Assembly (NCBI RefSeq): GCF_000374185.1
Contig: NZ_KB910518.1
Span: 5,784,886 to 5,848,885, forward strand
Reading direction: 5' to 3'
From: Paenibacillus sp. HW567
GTDB taxonomy: Bacteria; Bacillota; Bacilli; Paenibacillales; Paenibacillaceae
Length of the DNA stretch: 64,000 nt
Of this stretch, positions 34,718-42,700 are shown piece by piece. The notes under the pieces are model-generated. The model saw nothing but the letters and a program-made list of their open reading frames with translations, was not told the DNA's origin and made no database searches. How positions within the stretch are numbered: position 1 is the stretch's first letter; each line of letters opens with the position of its first letter. The translations under genes and the position numbers were made by a program.

Positions 34718-35503
34718 ATGTATACAATAGGTCAGATCGCTAACATCATGGGAATTTCCAAGGATAAGTTAAGGTACTATGAAGAAAAAGAGATTGTGAC
34801 CCCAATACAGGATGATGAGAATAACTATAGACAGTATGGTTATAAGGATATAGATAATGTATTAGCAATAGAGTTCTATAGATCATTGGATTTGGAATTT
34901 AAGACCATTCAGAAGCTGTGCAAGGAAAGTGATACAAAAGATATTAAAGGTATTTTAGATGAAAAACACAATGAAATCATTCAACATATAACCAGACTAA
35001 ATAATATAGCAAGTAGAATTGAGAAAGCTAAAAACGATTGTAGGAATATTGAAAAACACCTAAATAAATATTCAATTAGACCCATGCCACCTATAAAAGT
35101 ATTAGGACAAATATCAGATTTTAGAGCATATGAGGAATTTGATGTTATACATAATAATAGAAATCAATTAGCTGAGGAGCCAATTACCAAAAGCTTAAAA
35201 CGCCATATTATTTTTAATGAAGAGGGAATACAATCCAATATAATGCTGGTTACAAAAGATACAGAGGTTGACAACGCTGTAGGGGAAAGGGATATTCTAC
35301 ACTATGAAAAATGTCTATATACGATTGTCGAAGATGGATTACAGTATGAGAATGTGATGGAAGATAGTTTTATTAAGGGTATGCAATGGGTCGATGCCAA
35401 TAACTATAAACATAAAGGCATAGTAATTATAGGGATGTTATTATTAGGCTACCACGAAGGAATATTAAAGTCATATTTAGAAGTGTATGTCCCGATTGAA
35501 TAA
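34718..35503 (+). CDS. MerR family regulator with effector-binding-like domain
   Basis: About 261 residues. The MerR winged helix is MYTIGQIANIMGISKDKLRYYEEKEIVTPIQDDENNYRQYGYKDIDNV, followed by a coiled coil (HNEIIQHITRLNNIASRIEKAKNDCRNIEKHLNKY) and a C-terminal half resembling a GyrI-like ligand-binding domain. The start at 34718 has AGGAGA 8 bases upstream. The gene is markedly AT-rich. It may regulate the CPBP gene 80 bases downstream. Confidence 0.85.
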   Translation: MYTIGQIANIMGISKDKLRYYEEKEIVTPIQDDENNYRQYGYKDIDNVLAIEFYRSLDLEFKTIQKLCKESDTKDIKGILDEKHNEIIQHITRLNNIASRIEKAKNDCRNIEKHLNKYSIRPMPPIKVLGQISDFRAYEEFDVIHNNRNQLAEEPITKSLKRHIIFNEEGIQSNIMLVTKDTEVDNAVGERDILHYEKCLYTIVEDGLQYENVMEDSFIKGMQWVDANNYKHKGIVIIGMLLLGYHEGILKSYLEVYVPIE

Positions 35504-35584
35504 GGTTATTTAACTAATGTATTGACCTTGGGACGGCCCCATAGTTTAGATTGTAGAGGAATTAAGCTATAGGGGGAACAGGAT

Positions 35585-36307
35585 ATGAATAACGAAACCG
35601 ATCTCAGAAGCATATGGAAGCTCATAATTCTTCACTTAATTCCAGGAATGGCGTTAGGTCTGCTTTACTTATTTTTATTAAAAGTAGAAGTTTTAGCTGA
35701 ATATCCCAAGCTCATCACACTAGGCATAGCAGGTTTTTTTTCAATAGTGCCTATCGAGCTGGGATATTTATTTTATGCCGCCAAAAAGGAAACGGGCAAG
35801 TTCAATATCCTTAAGATACTGGGACTAAAAAGTAAGCTGAAGATTAAAGAATATATAGTTTACACTCTCTTACTGCTTACAGTGGCCGGAATACTTATGA
35901 AGGTGTTAGCTCCCTTATCAAATTACATATTAAGTACTGTATTTAGCTGGCTTCCAGGGGATTACAATTATGTCCAGGACATGAGCCAATTCAGTAACAA
36001 GCTTATCTTAATTGCAATAATAGTCAGCTTCATCTTTTTTACGCTCATTGGCCCCATAACTGAGGAACTCTATTTTCGGGGATTTTTACTGGCACGTATG
36101 AAATGGATGGGGAAATACAGCGTACTAATAAATCTTGTATTATTTGCTGTTTATCATTTCTGGTCACCTTGGCTGATTATATCGAGAATTGTGGCATTTT
36201 TCCCACTGTTTTATTTTGTACACAAAAAAGATTCAATGAAATTAGGGATATTTGTACATTGCTTAGCCAACTTTACAGATGTAGTAGCTTTAATAATGTT
36301 ACTTTAA
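35585..36307 (+). CDS. CPBP family intramembrane metalloprotease
   Basis: 240 residues with several membrane helices. The family's three motifs are present: TEELYFRGFLLAR (EExxxR), VLFAVYHFWSPW (FxxxH) and FVHCLANF (HxxxN). CPBP (Abi) proteases act in Rce1-like prenyl-protein processing and in bacteriocin self-immunity. The nearby MerR regulator and ABC exporter make an immunity or peptide-related role plausible but unproven. GGGGGAACAGGAT precedes the ATG. Confidence 0.88.
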   Translation: MNNETDLRSIWKLIILHLIPGMALGLLYLFLLKVEVLAEYPKLITLGIAGFFSIVPIELGYLFYAAKKETGKFNILKILGLKSKLKIKEYIVYTLLLLTVAGILMKVLAPLSNYILSTVFSWLPGDYNYVQDMSQFSNKLILIAIIVSFIFFTLIGPITEELYFRGFLLARMKWMGKYSVLINLVLFAVYHFWSPWLIISRIVAFFPLFYFVHKKDSMKLGIFVHCLANFTDVVALIMLL

Positions 36308-36349
36308 AATCTCGCAGACCCCTGCGCCGGATTTCAATCATCTTGGCGC

Positions 36350-37342
36350 TCAAGGTGAAGCCGGGGAGGCACTTAAGAATGCATTTACATCTTTAGCGAT
36401 CTCCTTATATTGCGTCCAATGCAGATAATGGTGACCTTTGAATGTGATGAGCTGATGGCTGTGTACATTCTTGAGCTGCTCCTCATAGAAGGTGATATTG
36501 GATCTGCCGTCTTTATTTACCTTATCCGTCTCAGTCGTAAAAATCATCACAGGCAGATTGGGCGGAAAGGTCAGCGCCTTTGTTGTGCTGATGTTATTCT
36601 TCAGTTCTCTGGATTCACTCACTACGTTTGTATTGTAAGCTTTCCAGGCTGTAATCATTTTGGTCAGCTTTTTATTCTCGTCAGAATACGTGCCTTCATC
36701 CGCTATCGGTAAAACATCTGACGGAGCTATATAGGTTGCAAGTCTCGCCAGACCACTGGGTGCAATTAAGCGCATATATACAGGCAACTCCGGGACAGAT
36801 TCATTGAAATAATCCACTGCCTGCGGCAGGGTGATGTCAATTCCGGCAATCGCCTGGATTTCATCAGGATATTTATGGGCGTAATACATACTGTAGATAC
36901 CGGATACAGAGTGAGGCAAAAGCGTGTATGGGCCTTGGATGTTCGCTTGTTGCAATGCGCTGCGCAGCTCCTCGACCATGTTGTCCACCGTTCGTTCTTC
37001 ATTGGTCAGATCACTCCAGCCGTACCCGAAGGGCTCTACGACTACCACTTTATTTTGTTTGGCCAGCTCATTAAGCAACGGCTCAAAATCCAGCACAGGC
37101 GCGGCTGTCCCCAGTCCGGGTAACATTACAATGGTGTTGCCCTTCGTCCCCTTCGTGTACACATGCATCTTCTTGCCCTTCACTTCAACATACTGGCCCC
37201 ATGCCGGATATTGCTTATGCTCATACCTTGTTATTACACCATTACCCGACACGATTACAAGCAGAATTGCGCCTATAAAAAGCAGGACGTTCCTGATTAT
37301 TCGCGTGAATTTGAACTTTCTCTTCGGTCTCATTGAAAACAT
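36350..37342 (-). CDS. Membrane-anchored alpha/beta hydrolase
   Basis: About 330 residues. An N-terminal helix (IIRNVLLFIGAILLVIVSGNGVI) anchors it, and the hydrolase fold follows: VMLPGLGTAAPVLDFEPLL (oxyanion loop), VVVEPFGYGWSDL, and a nucleophile elbow PHSVSGIYSMYYAHKYPDEIQAIAGID, where the usual G-H-S-x-G reads P-H-S-V-S-G. The likely catalytic His is in TFKGHHYLHW. The start is uncertain: the frame extends to a GTG at 37390, and ATGs at 37342 and 37333 are near GAGGGG. The substrate is unknown. Confidence 0.82.
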   Translation of the reverse strand: MFSMRPKRKFKFTRIIRNVLLFIGAILLVIVSGNGVITRYEHKQYPAWGQYVEVKGKKMHVYTKGTKGNTIVMLPGLGTAAPVLDFEPLLNELAKQNKVVVVEPFGYGWSDLTNEERTVDNMVEELRSALQQANIQGPYTLLPHSVSGIYSMYYAHKYPDEIQAIAGIDITLPQAVDYFNESVPELPVYMRLIAPSGLARLATYIAPSDVLPIADEGTYSDENKKLTKMITAWKAYNTNVVSESRELKNNISTTKALTFPPNLPVMIFTTETDKVNKDGRSNITFYEEQLKNVHSHQLITFKGHHYLHWTQYKEIAKDVNAFLSASPASP

Positions 37343-37457
37343 TGCCCCTCTAACAAATGATGGTGAATGAAGATGCTTCATCTCATACACTTCTCATTCA
37401 TTGTAGGGACCTTAGGTTAAAATCCGTGGCGGTCGCTGTTTAAATTTTGTTTAAAAC

Positions 37458-38357
37458 TTAATACAGCGCCCGCCACAAATAAAAGGTGGCATAGGCCTCC
37501 CAGCCGCGCCAGGGCTGTGCCAGTTGCACAAGCTCTGCCGGGGTAGGCTTTCTGTCCATGCCGGTCAGGAATTTGACCGCATTTTGCAGCCCCACATCTC
37601 CTACCGGGAATGCTGTGGTGTCGTCCAGACAGCGCATCCGAACATACTGCGAGGTCCACGGGCCTACGCCGCGAATCTCCAGCAGCCGCTGCTCGGCAGC
37701 TTCCGGCGATGGTTTCGCCAGCAGCTCTTCGCGGCTTAAGCCGCCGCTTGCGATCAGCGCAGCCACTTCCAGCACGGTCCGCGCTTTGCTGCGGGTCAGT
37801 TGCAGGGCAAACAGCTCCTCAAGCTCCACCTCCGCGAACACCTCCGGTGCCGGAAATTCATAGTAGGTTTGTCCTCCCCACTCCAGCGATTTCCCGTATG
37901 CAGCGGTCAGTTGGTGCTTCAGCCTGTAGGCAAACGCCAAATTGACCTGCTGGCCCAGAATGGCCCAGCATAACGCTTCGAATAAATCCGGAATGCCGAC
38001 GATTCGCAGGCCCCTATGCTGCTGGGCTAAAGGCTGCAGCAGCGGATCGGCTTCCGCCACCCGGTAGAACGGCGCAAGGTCCCGGCCGAGATCGAACCAT
38101 TCCATAATATAACGGGCCAGCCGCTCCTGCGCTTCGGGGCCAGGAGCAGTTCCATGCAGCAGTGTTACCTGAAGTTTGCTCTCCTCCGGGACAGTCAGCC
38201 GGATAAGAACCGGCATGTTATCCAGGATGAAATACCGGGTCACTCCCTGCTGATCAGTCCGGTACAGGCATTCCAGCGGCGAGCGGTTCAAGTATTCCAG
38301 ACATACGTCGAAATCGAACAATGCCGGCAGCGGCAGTTCAAAAAGCAAATCGTTCAT
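37458..38357 (-). CDS. alkA: DNA-3-methyladenine glycosylase II (AlkA-like)
   Basis: About 299 residues. The helix-hairpin-helix GPD module reads LLEIRGVGPWTSQYVRMRCLDDTTAFPVGDVGLQNAVKF. The Asp in PVGDVGL is the catalytic base position, and WAILGQQVNLAFAYRLKHQL is the family's earlier motif. It excises alkylated bases. The ATG at 38357 lies inside the end of the ogt gene, so it is the third gene of an AdaA-Ogt-AlkA operon and is likely induced by methylation damage. Confidence 0.92.
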   Translation of the reverse strand: MNDLLFELPLPALFDFDVCLEYLNRSPLECLYRTDQQGVTRYFILDNMPVLIRLTVPEESKLQVTLLHGTAPGPEAQERLARYIMEWFDLGRDLAPFYRVAEADPLLQPLAQQHRGLRIVGIPDLFEALCWAILGQQVNLAFAYRLKHQLTAAYGKSLEWGGQTYYEFPAPEVFAEVELEELFALQLTRSKARTVLEVAALIASGGLSREELLAKPSPEAAEQRLLEIRGVGPWTSQYVRMRCLDDTTAFPVGDVGLQNAVKFLTGMDRKPTPAELVQLAQPWRGWEAYATFYLWRALY

Positions 38358-38892
38358 GCCCCGCCGCCCCCACATGTGTAATGCCCTCCAGCGTCAGCAG
38401 CTCCTGCTTCAGCGTCAGTCCGCCCCGGTAGCCGGTCAATGTGCCGTTCGCACCGATGACCCGGTGGCAGGGTAAAATAACCGGCAGCGGATTCTGCCCG
38501 TTGGCTGTTCCTACCGCGCGCATCGCCTGCGGTCTGCCGATTCTTCCGGCCAGCTCCCGGTAGGTAATCACCTCACCATGCGGGATGGAGGCCAGTCCCT
38601 TCCAGACCGCCTGCTGAAACGGTGTTCCCCAGACATCCAGAGGAACGCCCTCGAAGCTGACCGGAATTCCCGCGAAGTAACGATCAAGCTCCGAGATAAT
38701 GCCAAGCTGCGCGAACACGGCTTGATCCTCCTGATACCGGTGCAGTGGAGCATAAGTTCTCAGCCATGCCCCCTCAGGCAGCTTCTCTTCGTTCCCAAAA
38801 GACAGGCGGATTAAGCCCTTGTCACTGGCCCACAGAGTCCAATCTCTATTCCCCAAATGCATATTATGACGATAAATCGTGATTTCACTCAT
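38338..38892 (-). CDS. ogt: Methylated-DNA-[protein]-cysteine S-methyltransferase
   Basis: About 184 residues starting MSEITIYRHNMHLGNRDW. The core is GTPFQQAVWKGLASIPHGEVITYRELAGRIGRPQAMRAVGTANGQNPLPVILPCHRVIG, with the acceptor Cys in PCHRV. It removes methyl groups from O6-methylguanine by suicide transfer. The start at 38892 has GGAGGG upstream and overlaps the adaA stop by 8 bases (ATGAGTGA); the frame is open to 39018 but that part is antisense-like. It corresponds to AdaB in the Bacillus subtilis adaA-adaB pair. Confidence 0.95.
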   Translation of the reverse strand: MSEITIYRHNMHLGNRDWTLWASDKGLIRLSFGNEEKLPEGAWLRTYAPLHRYQEDQAVFAQLGIISELDRYFAGIPVSFEGVPLDVWGTPFQQAVWKGLASIPHGEVITYRELAGRIGRPQAMRAVGTANGQNPLPVILPCHRVIGANGTLTGYRGGLTLKQELLTLEGITHVGAAGHERFAF

Positions 38893-39460
38893 TAGAAGTC
38901 CCTCCTTGGATTTGGCTGCGGTACTCAGTTGGCGAGACGCCGGTCTTCCGTGTGAACCATGCGGCAAAATGGGACGGCCCGCGAAAGCTAACCGCCTGGC
39001 CCACCTCAGCAACCGCAAGCTCCGTGTCCGCCAGCAGCGCGCAGGCCTTCTCCACCCGCAATTGATCCAGCCTCTCAGCAGGCGAGCGGCCCGTGACCCG
39101 TTTATAGGTCCGCTGCAAATGGAACGGGCTCACCTTCAGCAGCCCGGCCAGTAACTGCAGCGTCATCTTTTGCCCAAACCGCTCTGCCAGCAGCTCATCC
39201 GCCTGGGCGGCCAGCACCGCATCCGGCCGCAATACGCCGCCTTCCTCGGGCTTGCATCTTTTGCAGGGCCGGAAGCCGGCGGCTACCGCCTTCTCCAGCG
39301 AGTCATAGAACACAACATTGCCCGCCTTCGGTGTTCGCGCCCGGCAGGAAGGGCGGCACACAATATGAGTCGTGAGCACCGCAGTATAATACACGCCGTC
39401 ATAGGTCGGCTCACGCCGCACAACCGAGTCATAGATACGCTCGAATAATATCTGGTCCAC
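38885..39460 (-). CDS. adaA: AdaA-type methylphosphotriester-DNA methyltransferase and AraC-type activator
   Basis: About 191 residues. The N-terminal Ada zinc domain has four cysteines in VCRPSC and FRPCKRCKP; the first is the methyl acceptor. The C-terminal AraC HTH follows (LQLLAGLLKVSPFHLQRTYKRVTGRSPAERLDQLRVEKACALL). Methylation of the N-domain turns such proteins into activators of their own operon. The start is probably GTG 39460, 7 bases past GAGGTG, rather than TTG 39466. It heads the adaA-ogt-alkA operon. A 51-bp repeat array begins 136 bases upstream. Confidence 0.95.
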   Translation of the reverse strand: MDQILFERIYDSVVRREPTYDGVYYTAVLTTHIVCRPSCRARTPKAGNVVFYDSLEKAVAAGFRPCKRCKPEEGGVLRPDAVLAAQADELLAERFGQKMTLQLLAGLLKVSPFHLQRTYKRVTGRSPAERLDQLRVEKACALLADTELAVAEVGQAVSFRGPSHFAAWFTRKTGVSPTEYRSQIQGGTSNE

Positions 39461-39595
39461 AGTCAATCACCTCATACCGCCAGTATAAACGATTCGTCTC
39501 GCCTTATGCAGCCCTGTGAAATAGGAGAGCAAGATTACGACAGCGCTAGTCCTCTTACAGCATCCCGGGAACAAATCGAACAAGCGGGCTTCAAC

Positions 39596-39820
39596 AACGG
39601 TATTTCTGCCGTTGTTTGTGAGCAAATCGACTAGGCGCAATTCGAGAACGGCATTTCTGCCGTTGTTTCTACGCAAATCGACCAAGTGCACTTCAGCAAC
39701 AGCATTTTTGCTTTTGTTTCCAAGCAAACCGGACAAGCGGGCTTCAACAACGGCATTTCTGCCGTTGTTTGTGAGCAAATCGACTAGGCGCAATTCGAGA
39801 ACGGCATCAATTCTAAATTT
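39596..39820. repeat. Tandem array of five 51-bp repeats, same core as 15041-15425
   Basis: AACGG-type cores begin at 39596, 39647, 39698, 39749 and 39800, an exact 51-base period. The core AACGGCATTTCTGCCGTTGTTT is the same as at 15041-15425, but the spacers (AGCAAATCGACTAGGCG, TTCGAGAACGG) are entirely different. The third unit is degenerate (AACAGCATTTTTGCTTTT). On the minus strand it reads a 17-residue repeat with NNGRNAV. The open frame (39467-39793, minus) ends against adaA and I do not consider it a secure gene. Confidence 0.9.
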
Positions 39821-39884
39821 GCGGCTCAGGACGGAGCCTTTGTGGTTCGGGGAGGGAGGGTTTCGTCGTATTCATCCTCCTGAT

Positions 39885-40070
39885 TCTTACGGACCGGAAA
39901 GCATTTATTTTACCGAAAGGGGTACATTTAGCCGAGCTGACGGACCCAAAAGCGCTTATTGCCTCTTCGGCAGGTATATTTGGGGTGAATGTCCGCCCAT
40001 AAAGTCTCTGGAGTCCGTTCACTAACGGAATAATGACTTCCAGTAGAAATAAGAGCTGTCCGGTCCGTTG
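39885..40070. repeat. Dispersed repeat, ACGGAC type, copy 2
   Basis: ACGGAC at 39889 and 39940 (51 bases apart) in direct orientation, then GTCCGT at 40013 and 40063 (50 bases apart) inverted. Units read CTTACGGACCGGAAAGCATT and CTGACGGACCCAAAAGCGCT; the inverted ones contain AATAAGAGCTGTCCGGTCCG. The arrangement is the same as at 11740-11925, and CTAAATTTGCGG also precedes both copies. The remaining bases to 40234 hold nothing recognisable. Confidence 0.7.
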
Positions 40071-40233
40071 CAAACGGGCAGACTCTTCCAATCAGGAGAT
40101 GATTTCTGTTCGCGGGGCCTGATACGCCTGGAAACGTGATCTCCACGCCCTGATCCATTCGGCGGAGTATCGTTCGAACTCCAGCATGTAGAGTCTGACA
40201 ACCTGCCAGGCAGAAATTATGCCTTCCTACACA

Positions 40234-40282
40234 ACAAGAAAAAGACCCGCCAGACAACACCATCTCTGGCGTTTGGAGGGTC
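40234..40282 (-). terminator. Rho-independent terminator of the KdgT-type gene
   Basis: On the minus strand GACCC...GCCAGA pairs with TCTGGC-GGGTC across a loop, followed by TTTTTCTTGTTG. It lies 57 bases past the stop codon at 40339. Confidence 0.75.
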
Positions 40283-40338
40283 AAAGCATTAGTGAGAACA
40301 AATAAATGAAATGCATATTTGTAGTTGTTATGCGAATA

Positions 40339-41367
40339 TTATATCGCGGCCTTCTGATCTGCAAGCTCCGAGGTGCCACCCTCCACCGGCGGATTTTTCT
40401 TCTTCATGTAATCGGAATAGTAGGCCGTAATGATCGGTACGAGAATAGAGGTCACAATAACGGATGCAGCTACGAGTGCGGTTGCGGACTGTGCAGCGGG
40501 AAGGAATTCCGGCTTCATGTTGGCTACTAGCATCGGGTTGGCTACAGCGGCTCCGGCAGTACTGGAAGCGGCAAGTCCGGCAGTCCCGTTGCCGCGGCCA
40601 ATGTACTTGTCGGCCAGAATCAGCGGCACGCCTGTAATAATGATTACAACGATACCGAGCAGTATGCCAAGCAGGCCGGTATCCACGATTACGCCAAGAT
40701 CAATCGAACTGCCCAGCGCAAACCCGAAGAACGGTATCAGCGTCTGTGTAGCTTTTCCGAAATAGGCGCGAAGATCATGGTCCAGGTTGCCCAGCAGGAA
40801 GCCGATCAGGAAGGGCAGCACAGCGCCGACGAACAGATGCGGTTCGAACACGGCTGCCCCGGTGCTGCCGAGAATCAGCATAGTAACGAGCGGGCCGGAC
40901 TCCAGCGACATCAACACGAATGCGCCGGATTCCTCTTTAGAGCCGTATTGCTGCATTATGGAAGCGTACAAGCCCCCGTTGGTCATATCCATCGCAGAAA
41001 TGATGGCCAGCACAGACAATCCGGCGAAGAATCCGCTTTGCACACCGCCCTCCGGGAGGAACTGAATCGCAATCATGGCGACAACCCAGGCGACGGCGAT
41101 TTTGGTCAATACCAATGTGCCGGACTTGCGCAGTACAGTTCCCGTTGCTCTAACGTCAATGGCTGCGCCCATGCAGAAGAACCAGACCGCCAGAATCGGC
41201 ACCGTCCCTGTCATCAGGCCTTTGGTGAAGCCGCCGAAATATTCGCCTGCATCCGGGAAAGCCGTATGAATAATGGCTCCAAGGAACAGCGGCACCAGCA
41301 TCATACCGCCGGGAATCTTGTCTAATGTCTGTTTGATTTTCATTTGATTGATCATACCCTTCTTCAT
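40339..41367 (-). CDS. kdgT: 2-keto-3-deoxygluconate permease (KdgT family)
   Basis: 342 residues, about ten hydrophobic helices. Family segments include KIPGGMMLVPLFLGAIIHTAFPDAG, AAIDVRATGTVLRKSG, ISAMDMTNGGLYASIMQQYG, GFALGSSIDLGVI and GNGTAGLAASSTAGAAVANP, which closely follow KdgT. It imports 2-keto-3-deoxygluconate, a product of pectin breakdown, with protons. No KDG kinase or aldolase is adjacent. ATGs at 41367, 41355 and 41343 are all possible starts. Confidence 0.9.
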   Translation of the reverse strand: MKKGMINQMKIKQTLDKIPGGMMLVPLFLGAIIHTAFPDAGEYFGGFTKGLMTGTVPILAVWFFCMGAAIDVRATGTVLRKSGTLVLTKIAVAWVVAMIAIQFLPEGGVQSGFFAGLSVLAIISAMDMTNGGLYASIMQQYGSKEESGAFVLMSLESGPLVTMLILGSTGAAVFEPHLFVGAVLPFLIGFLLGNLDHDLRAYFGKATQTLIPFFGFALGSSIDLGVIVDTGLLGILLGIVVIIITGVPLILADKYIGRGNGTAGLAASSTAGAAVANPMLVANMKPEFLPAAQSATALVAASVIVTSILVPIITAYYSDYMKKKNPPVEGGTSELADQKAAI

Positions 41368-41511
41368 AATTTCTTTTATAAAAATTGCATATTTTGATTA
41401 TTTTTCCTCAAAAGGACGCAGCAAATCAGCCCCGCGGGTCTGCCCCTCACCACAGCCTACAGCCCTGTGAACGGTTTGCCCCGAGGAAATTCGCTTGACT
41501 ACGCTTTCATG

Positions 41512-42525
41512 TTACTTGCGGCTCAATCCAAGCTCCGGAATCATTTTGGCGAATACATCATCGCTTTCCTTCAGTTGTCTGGAAAAGGTCTTACCATCGG
41601 TAACCAACAGCCCAAGCCCGTTACTTCTCATATACTCGCGAAATGCTTTGTCTTCAGTCCCTTTGATAAAAGCTCCGGCGAGCACTTCCGCAATCGCGTC
41701 CGGTGTATCCTTGGGTACGGCAAGTCCTCTCCATGTGCTGGTGAAATTCACGTGTATTCCGGTTTGCTCCTCCAGCGTAGGGACGCCCGGCAGCGCTTCA
41801 GAGCGCTTGCCGGCATTAACCGCCAGGGTGCGCAGCTTTCCTTCATCCACATACTTTTTCACTTCGGCGGGGCTTACTGGCACCGCATCCACAAAACCGT
41901 CCATCAGAGCGGAGACGGCGGGTCCTGCACCTTCAAAGGGAATATGCGCGAACTTCACACCTGCTTCCCGTTCGAGCGTTGCGGCAGCCAAGTGCCAAAT
42001 GCTTCCCGTTCCTGCGTTTCCCATTTTGACTTCACCTGGATGCGCTTTCGCAAAGTCGAGAAATTCATTTACGGTTCGCCACGGCGCTCCCTGCCTAACG
42101 GTAATGGCGGAAGGATCAAAATTCGTTTGAGCGATGGGTTTGAACTTCTCATAGGTAATCGGCAGCAAGCCCAGATGCGGGAGTATGGTCAGCTCGGCCG
42201 GGAGAAAAATCACCGTATATCCGTCGCCCTTGGCATTCGCACCCTCCATCAGACCGACGGAACCTCCACCGCCTGTGCGGTTGACGACGATAATCGGCTG
42301 TCCCAGCACCTTCTCTGTCGCTTTGGCGAGCGCCCTCGCGGTTGTATCGGTTCCTCCGCCTGCCGCATACGGCACAAGCAATGTGATCGGCTTTTTGGGG
42401 AAATCAGCGCTTTCATTCTTGCTGCCGCGATCACCGGTCATGCGGCTTCCAAGCAGAAGGAGGATCACCGCCGCCAGCAGCGATGCCGCTCCGATTGCTA
42501 TTTTTGTTCTCCGTTTCAAAAGCAT
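41512..42525 (-). CDS. Tripartite tricarboxylate transporter-type binding protein (Bug/TctC)
   Basis: 337 residues. An N-terminal hydrophobic segment (IAIGAASLLAAVILLLLG) acts as a signal or anchor. The mature part has the Bug signature: KPITLLVPYAAGGGTDTTARALA, IIVVNRTGGGGSVGLMEGANAKGDGYT, GNAGTGSIWHLAAATLEREAG. Bug proteins bind carboxylated solutes for TctAB permeases, but no tctA or tctB is in the neighbourhood. It could serve the KdgT-type carrier's pathway or the sensor downstream. A TTG two codons in may be the true start, because GAGGG is only one base from the ATG. Confidence 0.88.
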   Translation of the reverse strand: MLLKRRTKIAIGAASLLAAVILLLLGSRMTGDRGSKNESADFPKKPITLLVPYAAGGGTDTTARALAKATEKVLGQPIIVVNRTGGGGSVGLMEGANAKGDGYTVIFLPAELTILPHLGLLPITYEKFKPIAQTNFDPSAITVRQGAPWRTVNEFLDFAKAHPGEVKMGNAGTGSIWHLAAATLEREAGVKFAHIPFEGAGPAVSALMDGFVDAVPVSPAEVKKYVDEGKLRTLAVNAGKRSEALPGVPTLEEQTGIHVNFTSTWRGLAVPKDTPDAIAEVLAGAFIKGTEDKAFREYMRSNGLGLLVTDGKTFSRQLKESDDVFAKMIPELGLSRK

Positions 42526-42700
42526 CCCTCTTCTCTTAAATCACGATCATCGGGCCTCAGGCTGACATACTGAATTCTGCCGTTCGCCCGCTGCTTCACC
42601 CCCGAATTCCTTGAGCATCAGCCATGAGATTGTATAGCTGTGAAAGATTTCTCAAGTAGAACTGTATCGCATTCGGGGGGCTGCATACAATCATATAATC

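Noticed and set aside
29000..36310. Possible integrated element or prophage
   Set aside because: Only accessory genes and AT-rich composition are seen. There is no integrase, recombinase, terminase, attachment-site duplication or tRNA boundary.
39467..39793. Minus-strand ORF of 108 codons with NNGRNAV repeats
   Set aside because: Same cause as the 15-kb array. It has no clear ribosome binding site, and much of it is the repeat itself.
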